From Aristolochia californica (taxonomy: Eukaryota > Streptophyta > Magnoliopsida > Piperales > Aristolochiaceae), in contig JARWKL010000002.1 of the NCBI GenBank assembly GCA_029961685.1, positions 24,644,908-24,708,907 of the forward strand: a DNA stretch of 64,000 nucleotides. The letters run 5' to 3'. Made by a program: the position numbers and the translations under genes. Of this stretch, positions 27,401 through 41,788 are shown piece by piece. The notes under the pieces were generated by a model that had not been told where the DNA came from, did no database searches, and saw nothing but the letters and a program-made list of their open reading frames with translations. Position 1 is the stretch's first letter. Each line of letters begins with the position of its first letter.

Positions 27401-30033
27401 GGGGGCGAGGCTTTTTTAATTGAGTGTTGACTCCCAAACCAAAAGTCATTTCTAACAAAAATTATAGTGGTTACACATCATTAATTGATAAAAATATTTA
27501 CGATGATCTATGATTTTTAGGTCTGCTTTTTGTAAATAGGCAAAAACTGGGTTGTTTGGCTCAGAAAAATATCCCACCACACGTTAACTTGAGAATTTAA
27601 TTTTTTCTACACCTTGAAATTTTTGGATCATTACGTCATTTTCATCTTCAACTTTTTTCAGGCATACATATCCATATTTAAAACATGTTAGGATCAATTA
27701 TAAATCCCTTCTTATAAAATTCCACAAAGAGATTAGGGGTTGTACTAGCGGAATTTCCCAAACATGGATAACAAAACTTTGGTGTTCATTTTTAGTGCGT
27801 GAAATAATTTTTTCACTTACATTTATTATACTTTTCAATTTTTTGCATACATAAACTCTAAAATTTTCACTTTGTTGTGATCTATTTGCCTTATCTTTTT
27901 GTTTACAAGAAAAATGGGAGAGTCAAAACTCAAGTTTGAATTTGATAAAAAATTGAACATTCAAAATGGAAATGCACAAATTCTGAGAGAGATAATTCCA
28001 AAAAGTATCTATGATTTTTAAGGATTGTAAACTATTTTAGTTTTTCATATATTAGGTTTTTCAAAGATCGGAAAAGGGTGGGCGAGGCATTTTTAACTGA
28101 GTATTGACTCCCAAACCATAAGTCATTTCTAACAAAAAGTATCGCTGTTACACATCATTAATCTCACCAAAAATTTACGATGATCTATGATTTTTAGGTC
28201 CGGTTTTTGTAAATAGACAAAAAGTTGCTTGTTTGGCTCTGGTACATATCCCACTACACGTTAACTTGAGACTTTAATTTTTTCTACACCACTAAACTTT
28301 TGGCTCATTAGGTCATTTGCGTCATCAACATGTTTCAGGCATGCATATCCATACTTAAAACATGTTAGGATCAATTAGAAATCTCTTTCTTATAAAATTA
28401 AACCAAGATATTAGGTGTTCTCCTAGTGGAATTTCCAAAACATAGATAACAAAACTTTGTTGTTCCTTTTAGTGCGTGAAATAATTTTCTTCACTTAAAT
28501 TTATTATAGTTTTCAATTTTTTGCATACATAAACTCTAAAATTTTCATTTTTTTTTATCTATTTGCCTTATCTTTTCGTTTACGAGAAAAATGGGAGAGT
28601 GAAAACTTAAGTTTGGATTTGAAAAAAAATAGAACATCCAAAACAGAAATGCACAAATGCTGAGAGAGATAATTCCAAAAAAAATTTGTGATTTTTTTGC
28701 ATTGTAAACTCTTTTAGTTTTTTATATATTAGTTTTGCGATCATCGAAAAAGGGGGCCCAAGGCATTTTTAACTGAAAGTTGACTCCCAAACCATAAGTC
28801 ATTTGTAACAAAAGAAATATATCTGTTACACATCATTAATCGATCAAAACATTTACGATGATCTATGATTCTTAGGTTCGCTTTTTTTAAATAGGCAAAA
28901 AGTGGGGGGTTTGGCTCTGGTAAATATTCCACCGCACGTTAACTTGAGAATCTAATTTTTTCTACTCCTCTAAATTTTTGGATCATTAGGTCATTTGCGT
29001 CTTCAACAAGTTTCAGGCATGATTATCCATATTTAAAACATGTTAGGATCAATTAGAAATATCTTTCTTATAAAATTCTGCCAAACTACTAGGGGTTGTA
29101 CTAGTGGAATTTCCCAAACATGGATAATAAAAGTTTGGTGTTCATTTTGTTGTGATCTATTTGCTTTATCTTTTTTTTTTATGAGAAAAAATGGCAGAGT
29201 GACAACTCAAGTTTGGATTTGAAAAAAAATTAAACATCTAAAATGGAAATGCCCAAATGCTGAGAGAGGTAATTCCAAAAAGTATCTGAGATTTTTGAGG
29301 ATTGTAAACTCTTTTAGTTTTTGATATATTAGGTTTTGCAATCATCGGAAAAGGGGGACAAGGCATTTTTAACTGAGTGTTGACTCCAGATCCATAAGTC
29401 ATTTCTAAAAAAAATCATAGCTGTTACACATCATTAATCCATCAAAACATTTACGATGATTTATGATTGTTAGGTCAGCTTTTTGTAAATACGCAAAAAG
29501 TGGGTTGGTTGGCTCTAGTAAATATCCCCCCGCAATTTCACTTGAGAATTTAATTTTTTCTACTCCTTAAAATTTTTGGATCATTAGGTCATATTAATCT
29601 TCTACATGTTTCAAGCATGCATATCCATATTTAAAACATGTTAGGATCAATAAGAAATCTCATTCTTATAAAATTCCACCAAGCTTTTACGGTTTGTTGT
29701 ACTAGTGGAATTTCCCAAACATGGATAACAAAACTTTGGGGTTCATATTTAGTGCGTGAAATAATTTTCTTCACTTAAATATATTATTTTTTTCAATTAT
29801 TTACATACATAAACTCTAAAATTTTCATTTTGTTGTGATCTATTTTGTTTATCTTTTTGTTTATGAGAAAAATGGGAGAGTGAAAACTCAAGTTTGGATT
29901 TGAAAAAAAATTGAACATCCAAAATGGAAATGCACAAATACTGAGAGAGATAATTCCAAAAAGTATTTGTGATTTTTAATGATTGTAAACTCTTTTAGTT
30001 TTTTATATATTATGTTTTGTAATCATCGAAAAA

Positions 30034-30058
30034 GGGGGGGGGGGGGGGGGGGGGGGGG
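30034..30058 (+). repeat. G run, 25 bases
   Basis: Usual monomer position; followed by an extra G-rich stretch (gtgagttgtgggggtggg) not found in other units. Confidence 0.95.
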
Positions 30059-30109
30059 AGGTGAGTTGTGGGGGTGGGCTATGCATTTTTAACTGAGTGT
30101 TGACTCCCA

Positions 30110-30160
30110 AACCATAAGTCATTTCTAATAAAAATTATCCCCCCGCACATTAACTTGAGA
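30110..30160 (+). repeat. Deletion joint, anchor region lost
   Basis: Near 30138 the unit end aaaattat is joined to ccccccgcacattaac, which normally lies about 105 bp inside the next unit. The anchor and the aataggcaaaaag phrase are missing, so this unit has no recognisable start. Confidence 0.75.
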
Positions 30161-30641
30161 ATTTATTTTTTTCTACTCCAAATTTTTGGATCATTAGGTC
30201 ATTTGAATCTTCAACATGTTTTAGGCATGCATATCCATATTTAGAACATGTTAGGATCAATTAGAAATATCTTTCTTATAAAATTCCACCAAGCTATTAG
30301 GGGTTGTACTAGTAAAATTTCGTAAACAAGGATACCAAAACTTTGGTGTTCATTTTTAGTTTGTGAAATAATTTTCTTCACTTACATTTATTATAGTTTT
30401 CAATATTTTGCTTAAATAAACTCTAAAATTTTCATTTTTTTGTGATCTATTTGCCTTACCATTTTGTTTACGAAGAAATTGGGAGAGTGAAAGCTCAAGT
30501 TTTGATTTTTAAAAGAATTAAACATCCAAAATAGAAATGCACAAATGCTGAGAGAGATAATTCCACAAAGCATGTGTTTTTAAGGATTGTAGACTCTTTT
30601 TTTTAATATATTAGGGTTTATAATGAACTGAAAAGGGGGGG

Positions 30642-30642
<1 letters not shown>

Positions 30643-30683
<41 letters not shown>
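30643..30683 (+). repeat. G run, 41 bases
   Basis: Usual monomer position, preceded by seven Gs and a C. The related unit at 44805-44814 has only a short run, so the expansion postdates the 14.1-kb duplication or has contracted there. Confidence 0.9.
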
Positions 30684-30684
<1 letters not shown>

Positions 30685-32039
30685 TCGATTCATTTTTAAC
30701 AGAGTGTTGACTCCCAAACCATAAGCCATTTCTAACATAAATTATAGTCCTTACACATCATAATCGATCAAAAAATTTATGATGATCTATGATTGTTAGG
30801 TCCGATTTTTTTAAATATGTAAAAAGTGGGTTGTTTGGCTCTTATAAATATCCCACTGCATGTTTGCTTGAGAATTTAATTTTTCCTACTCCTTGAAATT
30901 TTTGGATCATTAGGTCATTTGCATCTACAACATGTTTCAGACATGCTTATCCATATTTAAAACATGTTAGGATCAATTAGAAATCACTTTCTTATAAAAT
31001 GCCACCAATATATTGGGGGTTGTACTGGTGGAATTTCCCAAACATGGATAATAAAACTTTGGTGTTCCTTTTTAGTGTATGAATTAATTTTCTTCTAATA
31101 AATTTATTATAGTTTTCAATTTTTTGCATATATAAACTCTAAAATTTTCATTTTGTTGTGATCTATTTGCCTTATCTTTTTGTTTACGAGAAAAATGGGT
31201 GTGACAAAACACAAGTTTGGATTTGAAAAAAATTGAACGTCCAAAATAGAAATGCAAAATTACTAAGAGAGATAATTCCAAAAAGTATCTGTGATTTTTA
31301 TGGATTGTAAACTCTTTTAGTTTTTTATATATTAGGTTTTGCAATCATCGGAAAAGGTGGCGCGAGGCATTTTTAACTGGGTGTTGACTCCCAAACAATA
31401 AATCATTTCTAACAAAAAATTTAGCCATTACATATCATTTATCGATCAAAACATTTATGATGATCTATGATTTATAGGTCGACTATTTGTAAATAGACAT
31501 AAAGTGGATTGTTTGGCTCATGTAAATATCCCACCGCACGTTTACTTGAGTATTTAATTTTTTTGACTCCTTGAAATTTTTGGATCATTAGATCATTCGC
31601 ATCTTCAACAAGTTTCAGTCATGCATATCCATATTTAAAATATGTTAGGATCAATTAGGAATCTCTTTCTTATAAAATTCTACCAAGCTATTTGGGGTTG
31701 TACTGGTGGAATTTCGAAAATATGGATTACAAAACTTTGGTGTTCATTTTTAGTACGTGAAATAATTTTCTACACTTTAATTTATTACAATTTCCAATTT
31801 TATGCATACATAAACTCTAAAATTTTCATTTTGTTGTGATCTATTTGCCTTATCTTTTTGTTTACGAGAAAAATGGGAGAGTGAAAAATCAAGTATGGAT
31901 TTGAAAAAAAATTGAACATCCAAAATGGAAATGACGAAATTCTGATTGAGATAATTCCAAAAAGTATCTATGATTTTTAAGGATTGTAAACTCTTTTAGT
32001 TTTTTATATATTAGGTTATGCAATCTTCGAAAAAAGGGA

Positions 32040-32057
32040 GGGGGGGGGGGGGGGGGG
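32040..32057 (+). repeat. G run, 18 bases
   Basis: Usual monomer position, preceded by aaaaaaggga. Confidence 0.95.
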
Positions 32058-34727
32058 TGCGAGGCATTTTGAACTGAGTGTTGATTCCTAAACCATAAGT
32101 CATTTCTAACAAAAATTATAGTCGTTACCCATCATTAATTGATCAAAACATTTATGATGCTGTACGATTGTTAGGTCCGCTTTTTGTAAATAGGCAAAAA
32201 ATGGGTTGTTTGGCTCTTGTAAATAACCCACCGCACGTTAATTTGAGAATTTAATTTTTTCTACTTCTTGAAATTTTTGGATCATTAGGTCATTTGCAAC
32301 ATCAACGTGTTTCAAGCATGCATATCCATATTTAAAACCTGTTAGGATCAAATAAAAATCTCTTTCTTATAAAATTCTACCAAGCTATTTGGGGTTGTAC
32401 AGGTGGAATTTCCCAAACATCGATAACAAAATGTTGGTGTTCATTTTTAGCGCATGAAATAATTTTCTTCTCTTACATTGATTATAGTTTTCAATTTTTT
32501 GCATACATAAACTCTGAAATTTTCATTTTTTTGTGATCTATTTGCCTTATCTTTTTGTTTACGAAAAAAATGGGTGAGTGAAAAATCAAGTTTGGATTTG
32601 AAAAAAAATTTAACATCATAAATCGAAATGCACAAATGCTGAGAGAGATAATTCAAAAAAGTACCTATGATTTTTATGGATTGTAAAATCTTTAAGATTT
32701 TTATAAATTAGGTTTTACAATCATCGGAAAAAGGGGGGCGAGGCATTTTTAACTGAGTGTAGACTCACAAACCATAAGTCCTTTCTAACAAATATTATAG
32801 CCATTACACATCATTAATCGATCAAAACATTTACGATGATCTATCATTGTTAGGTCCGCTTTTTCTAAACAGGCAAAAAGTGGGTTGTTTGGCTCTCGTA
32901 TATCCCAACGCACGTTAACTTGAGAATTTAATTTTTCCTACTCCTTTAATTTTTTGGATCATTAGGTCATTTGCATCTTCAACATGTTTCAAGAATGCAT
33001 ATCCCTATTTAAAACATGTTAGGATCAATTAGAAATCTCTTTCTTATAAAATTCCACCTAGTTATTAGGGTTGTACTAGTGGAATTTCCCAAACATGGAT
33101 AACAAAACATTGGTGTTCATTTTTTGTGCGTTAAATAAATTTTTTTAATTAAATTTATAATTGTTTTCAATTTTTTTCATACATAAACTCGGAAATTTTC
33201 ATTTTATTGTGATCTATTTGCCTTATCTTTTTATTTACGAGTAAAATGGGATAGTGAAAACTCAAGTTTGGATTTGAAAAAAAATGAACATCCAAAATGG
33301 AAATGCACAAATACTGTGAGAGATAATTCTAAAAAGTTTCTGTGATTTTTATGGATTATAAACTCTTTTAGTTTTTTATAAATTAGGTTTTGCAATCATC
33401 GAAAAAGGCAGGGCGATGCATTTTTAACTGAGTGTTGACTCCCAAACCATAAGTCATTTCTAACAAAAATTATAGCCGTTACACATCACATTTATGATGA
33501 TCTATGATTGTTTGGTCCGCTTTTTGTAAATAGGCAAAAAGTTTGTTGTTGGGCTTTGGTAATTATCCCACCACACATTAACTTGAGAATTTAAATTTTT
33601 CTAGTCCTTGAAATTTTCTGATCATTAGGTCATTTGCATCTTCAACATGTTTCAGGCATGCATATCCATATTTAAAATAGGTTAGGATCAATTAGAAATT
33701 TCTTTCTTATAAAATTTCACCAAGCTATTAGGGGTTGTTGTACTGGTGGAATTTCCAAACATGGATAACAAAACTTTGGTGTTCATTTTTAGTGCATGAA
33801 ATAATTTTCTTCACCTACATTTATTATATTTTTCAATTTTTGGCATACATAAACTCTAAAATTTTCAATTTTTTGTGATTTGTTTGCCTTATCTTTTTGT
33901 TTACGAGTATAATGGAAGAGTGGAAACTCCAGTTTGGATTTGAAAAAAAATTGAACATCCAAAATGGAAATGCACAAATGCTAAAAGAGATAATTAAAAA
34001 AAGTATTTGTGATTTTTAAGGACTGTAAACTCGTTTAGTTTTTTTATTTTTTAGGTTTTGCAATCATCGGAAAAGGGGGGTGAGGCAATTTTAACTAAGT
34101 GTTGACTCCCAAACCATAAGTCATTTGTAACAAAAATTATAGCCATTACACATATTTTAATCAATCACAACTTTTATGATGATCTATGATTTTTAGATTT
34201 GCTTTTTGTTAATAGGCAAAAACTGGGTTGTTTGGCTTTGGTAAATATCCCTCCGCACGTAAGATTGAGAATTTAATTTTTTCTACTCCTGAAATTTTTG
34301 GCTCATTAGATCATTTGCATCTTCAACACGTTTCATGCATGCATATCGATATTTAAAAGATGTTAGGATCAATTAGAAATTTCTTTTTTTATAAAATTCC
34401 ACCAAGCTATTAGGGGCTGTACTATTTGAATTTCCCAAACATGGATAAAAAAACTTTGGTGTTCATTTTTAGTGCCTGAAATAATTTTCTGCACTTACAT
34501 TTATTATAGTTTTCAAATTTTTTGTTGTGATCTATTTTCCATATCTTTTTGTTTACGAGAAAAATGGGAGAGTGAACACTCAAGTTTGGATTTGAAAAAT
34601 AAATTGAACATCAGAAATGGAAATGCACAAATGCTGAGAGGGATAATTCTAAAAAGTATCTGTGATTTTTATGGATTGCAAACTCTTTTAGTTTTTTTAT
34701 AAATTAGGTTTTGCAATTATCTGAAAA

Positions 34728-34742
34728 GGGTTTAGGGTTTAG
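34728..34742 (+). repeat. Telomere-type motif replacing a monomer G run
   Basis: At the G-run position this unit reads gggtttagggtttag, about two units of the plant telomere heptamer TTTAGGG, before cggcattttt. I see no other satellite unit with it. It may be a chance product of T/A changes in a G run, or a patch of telomere-like sequence. Confidence 0.85.
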
Positions 34743-35924
34743 CGGCATTTTTAACTGAGTGTTGACTCCTAAACCATAAGTCATTTCTAACAAAAATTAT
34801 AGCCGCTACACATCATTAATTGACCAAAATATTTACGATGATCTATGATTGTTTGGACCACTTTTTGTAAATTGGCAAAAAGTGGGTTGCATGGCTCTGG
34901 TAAATATCCCACTGCATGTTAACTTGAGAATTTAATTTTTTCTACTCCTGGAAATTTTTGGATCATTAGGTCATTTGCATCTTCAACATGTTTTAGGCAT
35001 GCATATCCATATACAAAACATGTTAGGATCCATTAGAAATCATATTCTTATAAAATCCCACCAAGCTATTAGGAGTTGTACTGGTGGAATTTCTCAAACA
35101 TGGATAACAAAACTTTGGTGTTCATTTTTAGTGCGTGAAATAATTTCTTCACTTACATTTATTATAGTTTTCAATAATTTGCATAAATAAACTCTAAAGT
35201 TTTCATTTTCTTGTGATCTATTTGCCTTATCTTTTTGTTTACGAAAAAATGGGTGAGTGAAAACTCAAGTTTGGATTTGAAAAAAAATTGAACAGCCCAA
35301 ATGGAAATGCACAAATGCTGAGAGAGATAATTCCAAAAAGAATCGGTGATTTTTAAGGATTTTAAATTGTTTTAGTTTTTCTATATTAGGTTTTATAAGC
35401 ATAGGAAAAGTGGGAGCGAGGCATTTTTAATTGTGTTGACTCCCAAACCATAAGTCATTTCTAACAAAAATTAAAGCCGTTACACATCATTAATCGATCA
35501 AAATATTTACGATGATCAATGATTGTTAAGTCCAGTTTTTGTAAATAGGCAAAAATTGGGTTTTTGTGGCTTTGGTAAATATCACACCGCACGTTAACTT
35601 TTGAATTTAATTTTTTCGACTCCTAGAAATTTTTGGATCATTAGATCATTTGCATCTTCTACATGTTTCAAGCTTGCATATCCTTATTTAATACATGTTA
35701 GGATCAATTAGATATATCTTTCTTATAAAATTCCACCAAGCTATTAAGGGTTGTACTAGTGGAATTTCCCAAACATGGATAAAAAAATTTTGGCGTTCAT
35801 ATTTAGTGAGTGAATTATTTTATTCACTTTTATTTATTATAGTTTTAAATTTTTTTGCATACATGAACTCTAAAGTTTTCATTTTATTGTGATCTATTTG
35901 CCTTATCTTTTTGTTTATGAGTAA

Positions 35925-35960
35925 AATGGGAGAGTTTTAACTGAGTGTTGAGTCCCAAAC
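35925..35960 (+). repeat. Deletion joint (about 0.2 kb lost)
   Basis: Near 35937 gggagag is joined to ttttaactgagtg. The A-run, the gagagagataattcc phrase and the G-run position are missing. This explains the short spacing between anchors 35478 and 35990. Confidence 0.75.
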
Positions 35961-36669
35961 CATAAGTCATTTCTAACAAAAATTATAGCCGCTACACATC
36001 ATTAATTCATCAAAATATTTACAATGATCTATGACTTTTAGGAATACTTTTTGTAAATAGGGAAAAATTGGGTTTTTTGGCTCTAGTAAATATCCCACCG
36101 CCCGTTAACTTGAGAATTTAATTTTTCCTACTCCTTGAAATTTTTGGATTATTAGGTCATTTGCATCTTCAACTTGTTTCACGCATGCATATCCATATTT
36201 AAAACATGTTAGGATCAATTAGAAATTTCTTTCTTAAAATATTCCACCATGCTATTAGGGGTTGTACTAGTGGAATTTCCCAAACATGGATTACCAAATT
36301 TTGGTGTTCATTTTTAATGCGTGAAATTATTTTCTTCACTTACATTTATTATAGTTAATTTTCTTTTGCATACATGAACTCTTAAATTTTTATTTTGTTG
36401 TAATCTATTTGCCTTATCTTTTTTTTTACGAGTAAAATGGGAGAGTGAAAACTCAAGTTTGGATTTGAAAAAAAAATGAACATCATAAATGGAAATGCTC
36501 AAATACTGAGAGAGATAATTCCGAAAAGTATTTGTGATTTTTATGGATTGTAAACTCTTTGAATTTTTTATAAATTAGGTTTTTCAATCATCTGAAAAGG
36601 GGGGGCGAGGCATTTTTAACTCGAGTGTTGACTCCGAAACCATAAGTCATTTCTAACAAAAATTATAGC

Positions 36670-37500
36670 CGTTACACTTTATTAATGGCTCAAAACATTT
36701 ACGATTATCTATGATTGTTAGGTCAGCTTTTTGTAAATAGGCAAAAAGTGGGCTGTTTGGCTCTGGTAAATATCCCAACGCTCGTTAAGTTGAGAATTTA
36801 AGTTTTTCAACTCCATAAAATTTTTGGATCATTAGGTCATTTGCATCTTCAACATGTTTCAGGCATGCATATCCATATTTAAAACATGTTTGGATCAATT
36901 AGAAATCACTTTCTAATGAAATTCCACCATGCTATTAGGGGTTGTACTAGGGGAATTTCCCAAAGATGGATAACAAAACTTTGGTCTTCATTCTATTCAT
37001 GGAATAATTTTATTCACTTACATTTATTATAGTTTTCAATTTTTTGAATACATAAACTCAAAAATTTTCATTTTCTAGTGATCTATTTGTCTTATCTTTT
37101 TGTTTACGTGAAAAAAGGTAGTGGGAAAACACAAGTTTGGATTTGAAAAAAAATTGTACATCCAAAATGGAAACGCACAAATGCTAAAAGAGATAATTCC
37201 AAAAAGTATCTGAGATTTTTAAGGACTGTAAACTCTTTTCATTTTTTATATATTAGGTTTTGCAATCATCGGAAGAGGGCGAGGCATTTTTAACTGAGTA
37301 TTGACTCCAAAACCAGAAGTCATTTCTAACAAAAGTTATAGCCATTACACATCATTAATCAATCACAACATTTAAAATGATCCATGATATTTAGATCCGC
37401 TTTTTGTAAATAGGTAAAAAATTGAGTAGTTCGGCTTAGGTAAATTATTCACCGCACGTTAACTTGAGAATTTAATTTTTTCTACATGTTCAAATTTTTG
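36670..37500 (+). repeat. Duplicated block, copy 1 (partner 40008-40970)
   Basis: Anchor variant gttacactttattaat with aatatcccaacgc here and at 40008. In the next unit aaataggtaaaaaattgagtag matches 40817. The offset is about 3.3-3.5 kb, nominally five monomers. Confidence 0.7.
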
Positions 37501-37504
37501 GATC

Positions 37505-37545
37505 ATTAGATCATTTGCATCTTCAACATGTTAGGATCAATTAGA
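37505..37545 (+). repeat. Deletion between the two AACATGTT arms
   Basis: The normal AACATGTTT-spacer-AAACATGTT arrangement is reduced to a single AACATGTT followed by aggatc. The loss of about 31 bp runs precisely from one octamer to the other, as expected if the two copies acted as direct repeats. Confidence 0.85.
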
Positions 37546-40007
37546 AATCTCTATATTATAAAATTCCACCAAGCTATTAGGGGTTGTACTAGTGGAATTT
37601 CCCAAACATGGATAACAAAACTTTGGTGTTCATTTTTAGTTCATGAAATAATTTTCTTCCCTTACATTTATTATAATTCTCAAGTTCTTGCATACATAAA
37701 CTCTGAAATTTTTATTTTATTCTGATCTATTCGCCTTATCTTTTTGTTTACGAGAAAAATGGGAGAGTGAAAACTCAAGTTTGGATTTGAAAAAATATTG
37801 AACATCCAAAATGGATATGCACAAATGTTGAGAGAGATAATTCAAAAAAGTATCTGTGATTTTTAAGGATTATAAATTCTTTTAGTTTTTTATATATAAA
37901 GTTTTGCAATCTTCGAAAAAGGAAGGGCGAGGCCTATTTAACTGAGTGTTGAATCCCAAACCTTAAGTCATTTCGAACAAAAATTATAATAGTTAGACAT
38001 CATTAATCGATCAAAAAATATACGAAGACCTATGTCTGTTAGGTCCGCTTTTTGTAAATAGGCAAAAAGTGGGTTGTTTGGCTCTGGTAAATATCCCACC
38101 GCACGTTAACTTCAGAATTTAATTTTTCTACACCTTGAAATTTTTGGATCATTAGATCATTTGCATCTGCAACATGTTTCAGGCATGCATATCTATGTAT
38201 AAAACATGTTAGGATCAAGTAGAAATCTCTTTCTTATAAATTTGACCCAGCTATTAGGGGTTGTACTAGTGGAATTTCCCAAACAAGGATAACAAAACTT
38301 TAGTGTTCATTCTTATTGTGTGAAATAACTTTCTTCACTTACATTTATTATAGTTTTAAATTTTTTGCATACATAAACTCTAAAATTTTCATTTTTTTGT
38401 CTATTTGCCTTATCTTTTTTTCTTTCGAGAAAAATGGGAAAGAGAAAACTCAAGTTTGGATTTGAAAAAAAATTGAACATAAAAAATGGAAATGCACAAA
38501 TGCTGAGAGAGATAATTCCAAAAATTATCTGTGATTTTTAAGGATTGTAAAGACTTTTAGTTTTTTAAATATTAGGTTTTGCAATCATCGAAATAGGGGG
38601 CGAGGCATTTTTAACTGAGTGATGACTCCCAAACCATGAGTCATTTCTAACAAAACTTATAGCCGTTACACATCATTAATCGATCAAAATATTTATGTTG
38701 GCCTATGATTGTTAGGTCCGCTTTTTGTAAATAGAGAAAAAGTGGGTTGTATAGATTTTGTAAATATCCCATCACACGTTAACTTTAGAATTTAATTTTT
38801 TCGACTGCCCCAAATTTTTGGATCATTGGATCATTTGCATCATCAACATGTTTCAGGCATGCATATCCAAATTTGTTAGGATCAATTAGAAATCACTTTC
38901 TTATAAAATTCCACCAAGCTATTAGGTGTTGTACGGGTGGAATTTCCCAAACAAGGATAACAAAACTTTGGTGTTCATTTTTAGTGAGTCAAATAATTTT
39001 CATCACTTTCATATTATGGTTTTCATTTTTTTGCATACATAAACTCTAAAATTTTTGTTTTGTTGTGATCTATTTGCCTTATCTTTTTTATTACGAGTAA
39101 TATGGGAGATTGAAAACTCAAGTTTGGATTTGAAAAAAAATTGAACATTCAATAAGGAAATGAACAAATGCTGAGGGAGATAATTCAAAAAAGTATCTGT
39201 GATTTTTAAGGACTGTAAACTCTTTTTTTTTTATATTAGGTTTTGCAATCATCAGAAAATGGGGGACAAGGCATTTTAAGTGTGTATTTACTCCCAAACC
39301 ATATGTAATTTCTATAAAACATTATAGCCATTACACATCATTAATCAATCAAAAAATTTATGATTATCTATGATAATTAGGTCCACTTTTTGTAAATAGG
39401 CAAAAACTGGGTTGTTTGGCTTTTGTAAATATCCCACAGCACTTTAACTTTAGAATTTAATATTTTTACTCCTTGAAATTTCTGGGTCATTAGACCTTTC
39501 ACATCTTCAACATGTTTCAGGCATGCATATCCATATTTAAAACATGTTAGGTTAAATTAGAAATCTCTTTCTTATAAAACTCCACCAAGCTATTAGGGGT
39601 TGTACTAGTGGAATTTCCCAAACGTGGATAACAAAACTTTGGTGTTCATTTTTAGTTTGTGAAATAATTTTCTTCACTTACATTTATTATAGTTTTTCAG
39701 TTTTTTTCATACATAAACTCTGAAATTTTTATTTTGTTTTGATCTATTTGCCTTATCTTTTTCTTTACGAGAAAAATGGGAGAGTGAAAACTCAAGTTTG
39801 GATTTGAAAAAAAATTGAACATCCAAAATGGAAATGCACAAATTCTAAGAGAGATAATTCCAAAAAGTATCTGTAATTTTTAAGGATTGTAAACTCTTTT
39901 AGTTTTTTATATATTAGGTTTTGCAATCATCATAATAGGAGGGGCGAGGCATTTTTAACTTCGTGTTGACTCCCAAACCATAAGTCATTTCTGACAAAAA
40001 TTATAGC

Positions 40008-40970
40008 TGTTACACTTTATTAATCGATCGAAACATTTACAATGATCTATGATTGTTAGGTCTGCTTGTTGTAAATACACAAAAAGTGGGTTGTTTGGCT
40101 CTGGTAAATATCCCAACGCATTTTAACTTGAGAATTTAATTTTTCCCACACCTTGATATTTTTCAATCATTAGGTCAATTGCATCTTCAATATGTTTCAG
40201 GCACGCATATCCATATTAGGTTTTGCAATCATCGAAAAAGGGGGGACGGGGCATTTTTAACTGTGTGTTGACTCCCAAACCTTAAAATTTTTGTATCATT
40301 AGATCATTCGCATCTTCAACATGTTTCTGGCATGCATATCCATATTTAAAACATGTAAGGATCAATTAGAAATCTCTTTCTTATGAAATTCCACCAAGCT
40401 ATTATGGTTTGTACTAATGGAATTTCCCAATCATGGATAACAAAATTTTGGTGTTATTTTTTAGTGCATGAAATTATTTTCTTCTGTTACATTTATTATA
40501 GTTTTCAATTTTTTTGCATGCATAAACTCTAAAATTTTCTTTTTATTGTGATCTATTTGGCTTATCTTTTTGTTTACGAGAAAAATGGGAGAGTCAAAAC
40601 TAAAGTTTGGATTTGAAAAAAAATTGAACATCCAATAAGAAAATGCACGAATGCTGAGAGAGATAATTTAAAAAAGTATATGTGATTTTTAAGGATTGTA
40701 AAATCTTTTAGTTTTTTATATATTAGGTTTTATAATCATCGAAAAAGGGTGGGCGAGGCAATTTTAACTGAGTGTTGACTCCGAAACCATAAATCATTTC
40801 TAACAAAAATTATAGCCGTTATACATCATTAATCAATCAAAACATTCACGATGATCTATGATTGTGAGATCCGCTTTTTTTAAATAGGTAAAAATTGAGT
40901 AGTTTTGCTTAGCTAAATATCCCACCACACATTTACTTGAGAATTTAATTTTTTTTCTAGTACTTGAAAT
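40008..40970 (+). repeat. Duplicated block, copy 2, with a composite deleted monomer
   Basis: Matches 36670-37500 by its anchor variant gttacactttattaat and the gagtagtt phrase near 40895. The first unit is heavily rearranged. Near 40216 catatccat is joined to attaggttttgc (about 0.37 kb lost). Near 40283 the end of the unit is joined to aaaatttttgtatcatt of the next (about 0.18 kb lost). Confidence 0.7.
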
Positions 40971-41788
40971 TTTTGGATCACTAGATCATTCGCATCTTCA
41001 ACATGTTTCTGGCAAGCATACCCATATTTAAAAAATTTTAGGATCAATTAGAAATCTCTATCTTATAAAATTCCACTAAGCTATTAGGGGTTGTACTAGT
41101 GGAATTTCCCAAACATGGATACCAAAATATTGGTGTTCATTTTTAGTGCATGAAATTATTTTCATCAGTTACATTTATTATAGTTTTCAATTTTTTTCCA
41201 CAGATAAAATATAAAATTTTCATTTTATTGTGATCTATGTGCCTTATCTTTTGGTTTACTAGAAAAATGGGAGAGTGAAAACAAAAGTTTGGATTTCAAA
41301 AGAAATTAAACATCGAATATGGAAATGCACAAATGCTGAGAGAGATAATTCCAAATAGCATCTGTGATTTTTAAGGATTGTAAACTCTTTTAGGTTTTTA
41401 TATATTAGGTTTTTTAATCATCGAAAAAGGGTGGGCGAGGCATTTTTAACTGAGTGTTGACTCCCAAACCATAAGTCATTTCTAACAAAAATTATTGCCG
41501 CTACACATCATCAATCAATCAAAAGAATTACAATGATCTATAATTGTTAGGTCCACTTTTTTTAAATAGGCAAAAACTGTGTTGTTTGGCTCTGGTAAAT
41601 ATCCCACCGCACGTTAACTTGAGAATTAAATTTTTTCTACTCCTTGAAATTTTTGGATCATTAGCTCATTTGCATCTCCAACATGTTTCAGGCATGCATA
41701 TCCATATTTAAAATATGTTAGGATCTATTAGAGACTGCTTTCTTATAAAATTCCACCAAGCTATTAGGGGTTGTACTGGTGGAATTTC

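Larger units (their letters stand above)
30450..33400 (+). repeat. Long-range duplicated block, copy 1 (partner 44640-47400)
   Basis: Successive private variants match those of a block 14.1 kb downstream, in the same order: atgtgtttttaagg; gcatctacaacatg; attgggggttgtactggt; actgggtgttgactcccaaa followed by caataaatcattt; ctatttggggttgtac; catttgcaacatcaac; gctttttctaaa; cacctagttattagg. Co-linear sharing of eight markers over about four monomers supports one duplication rather than chance. Confidence 0.8.
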
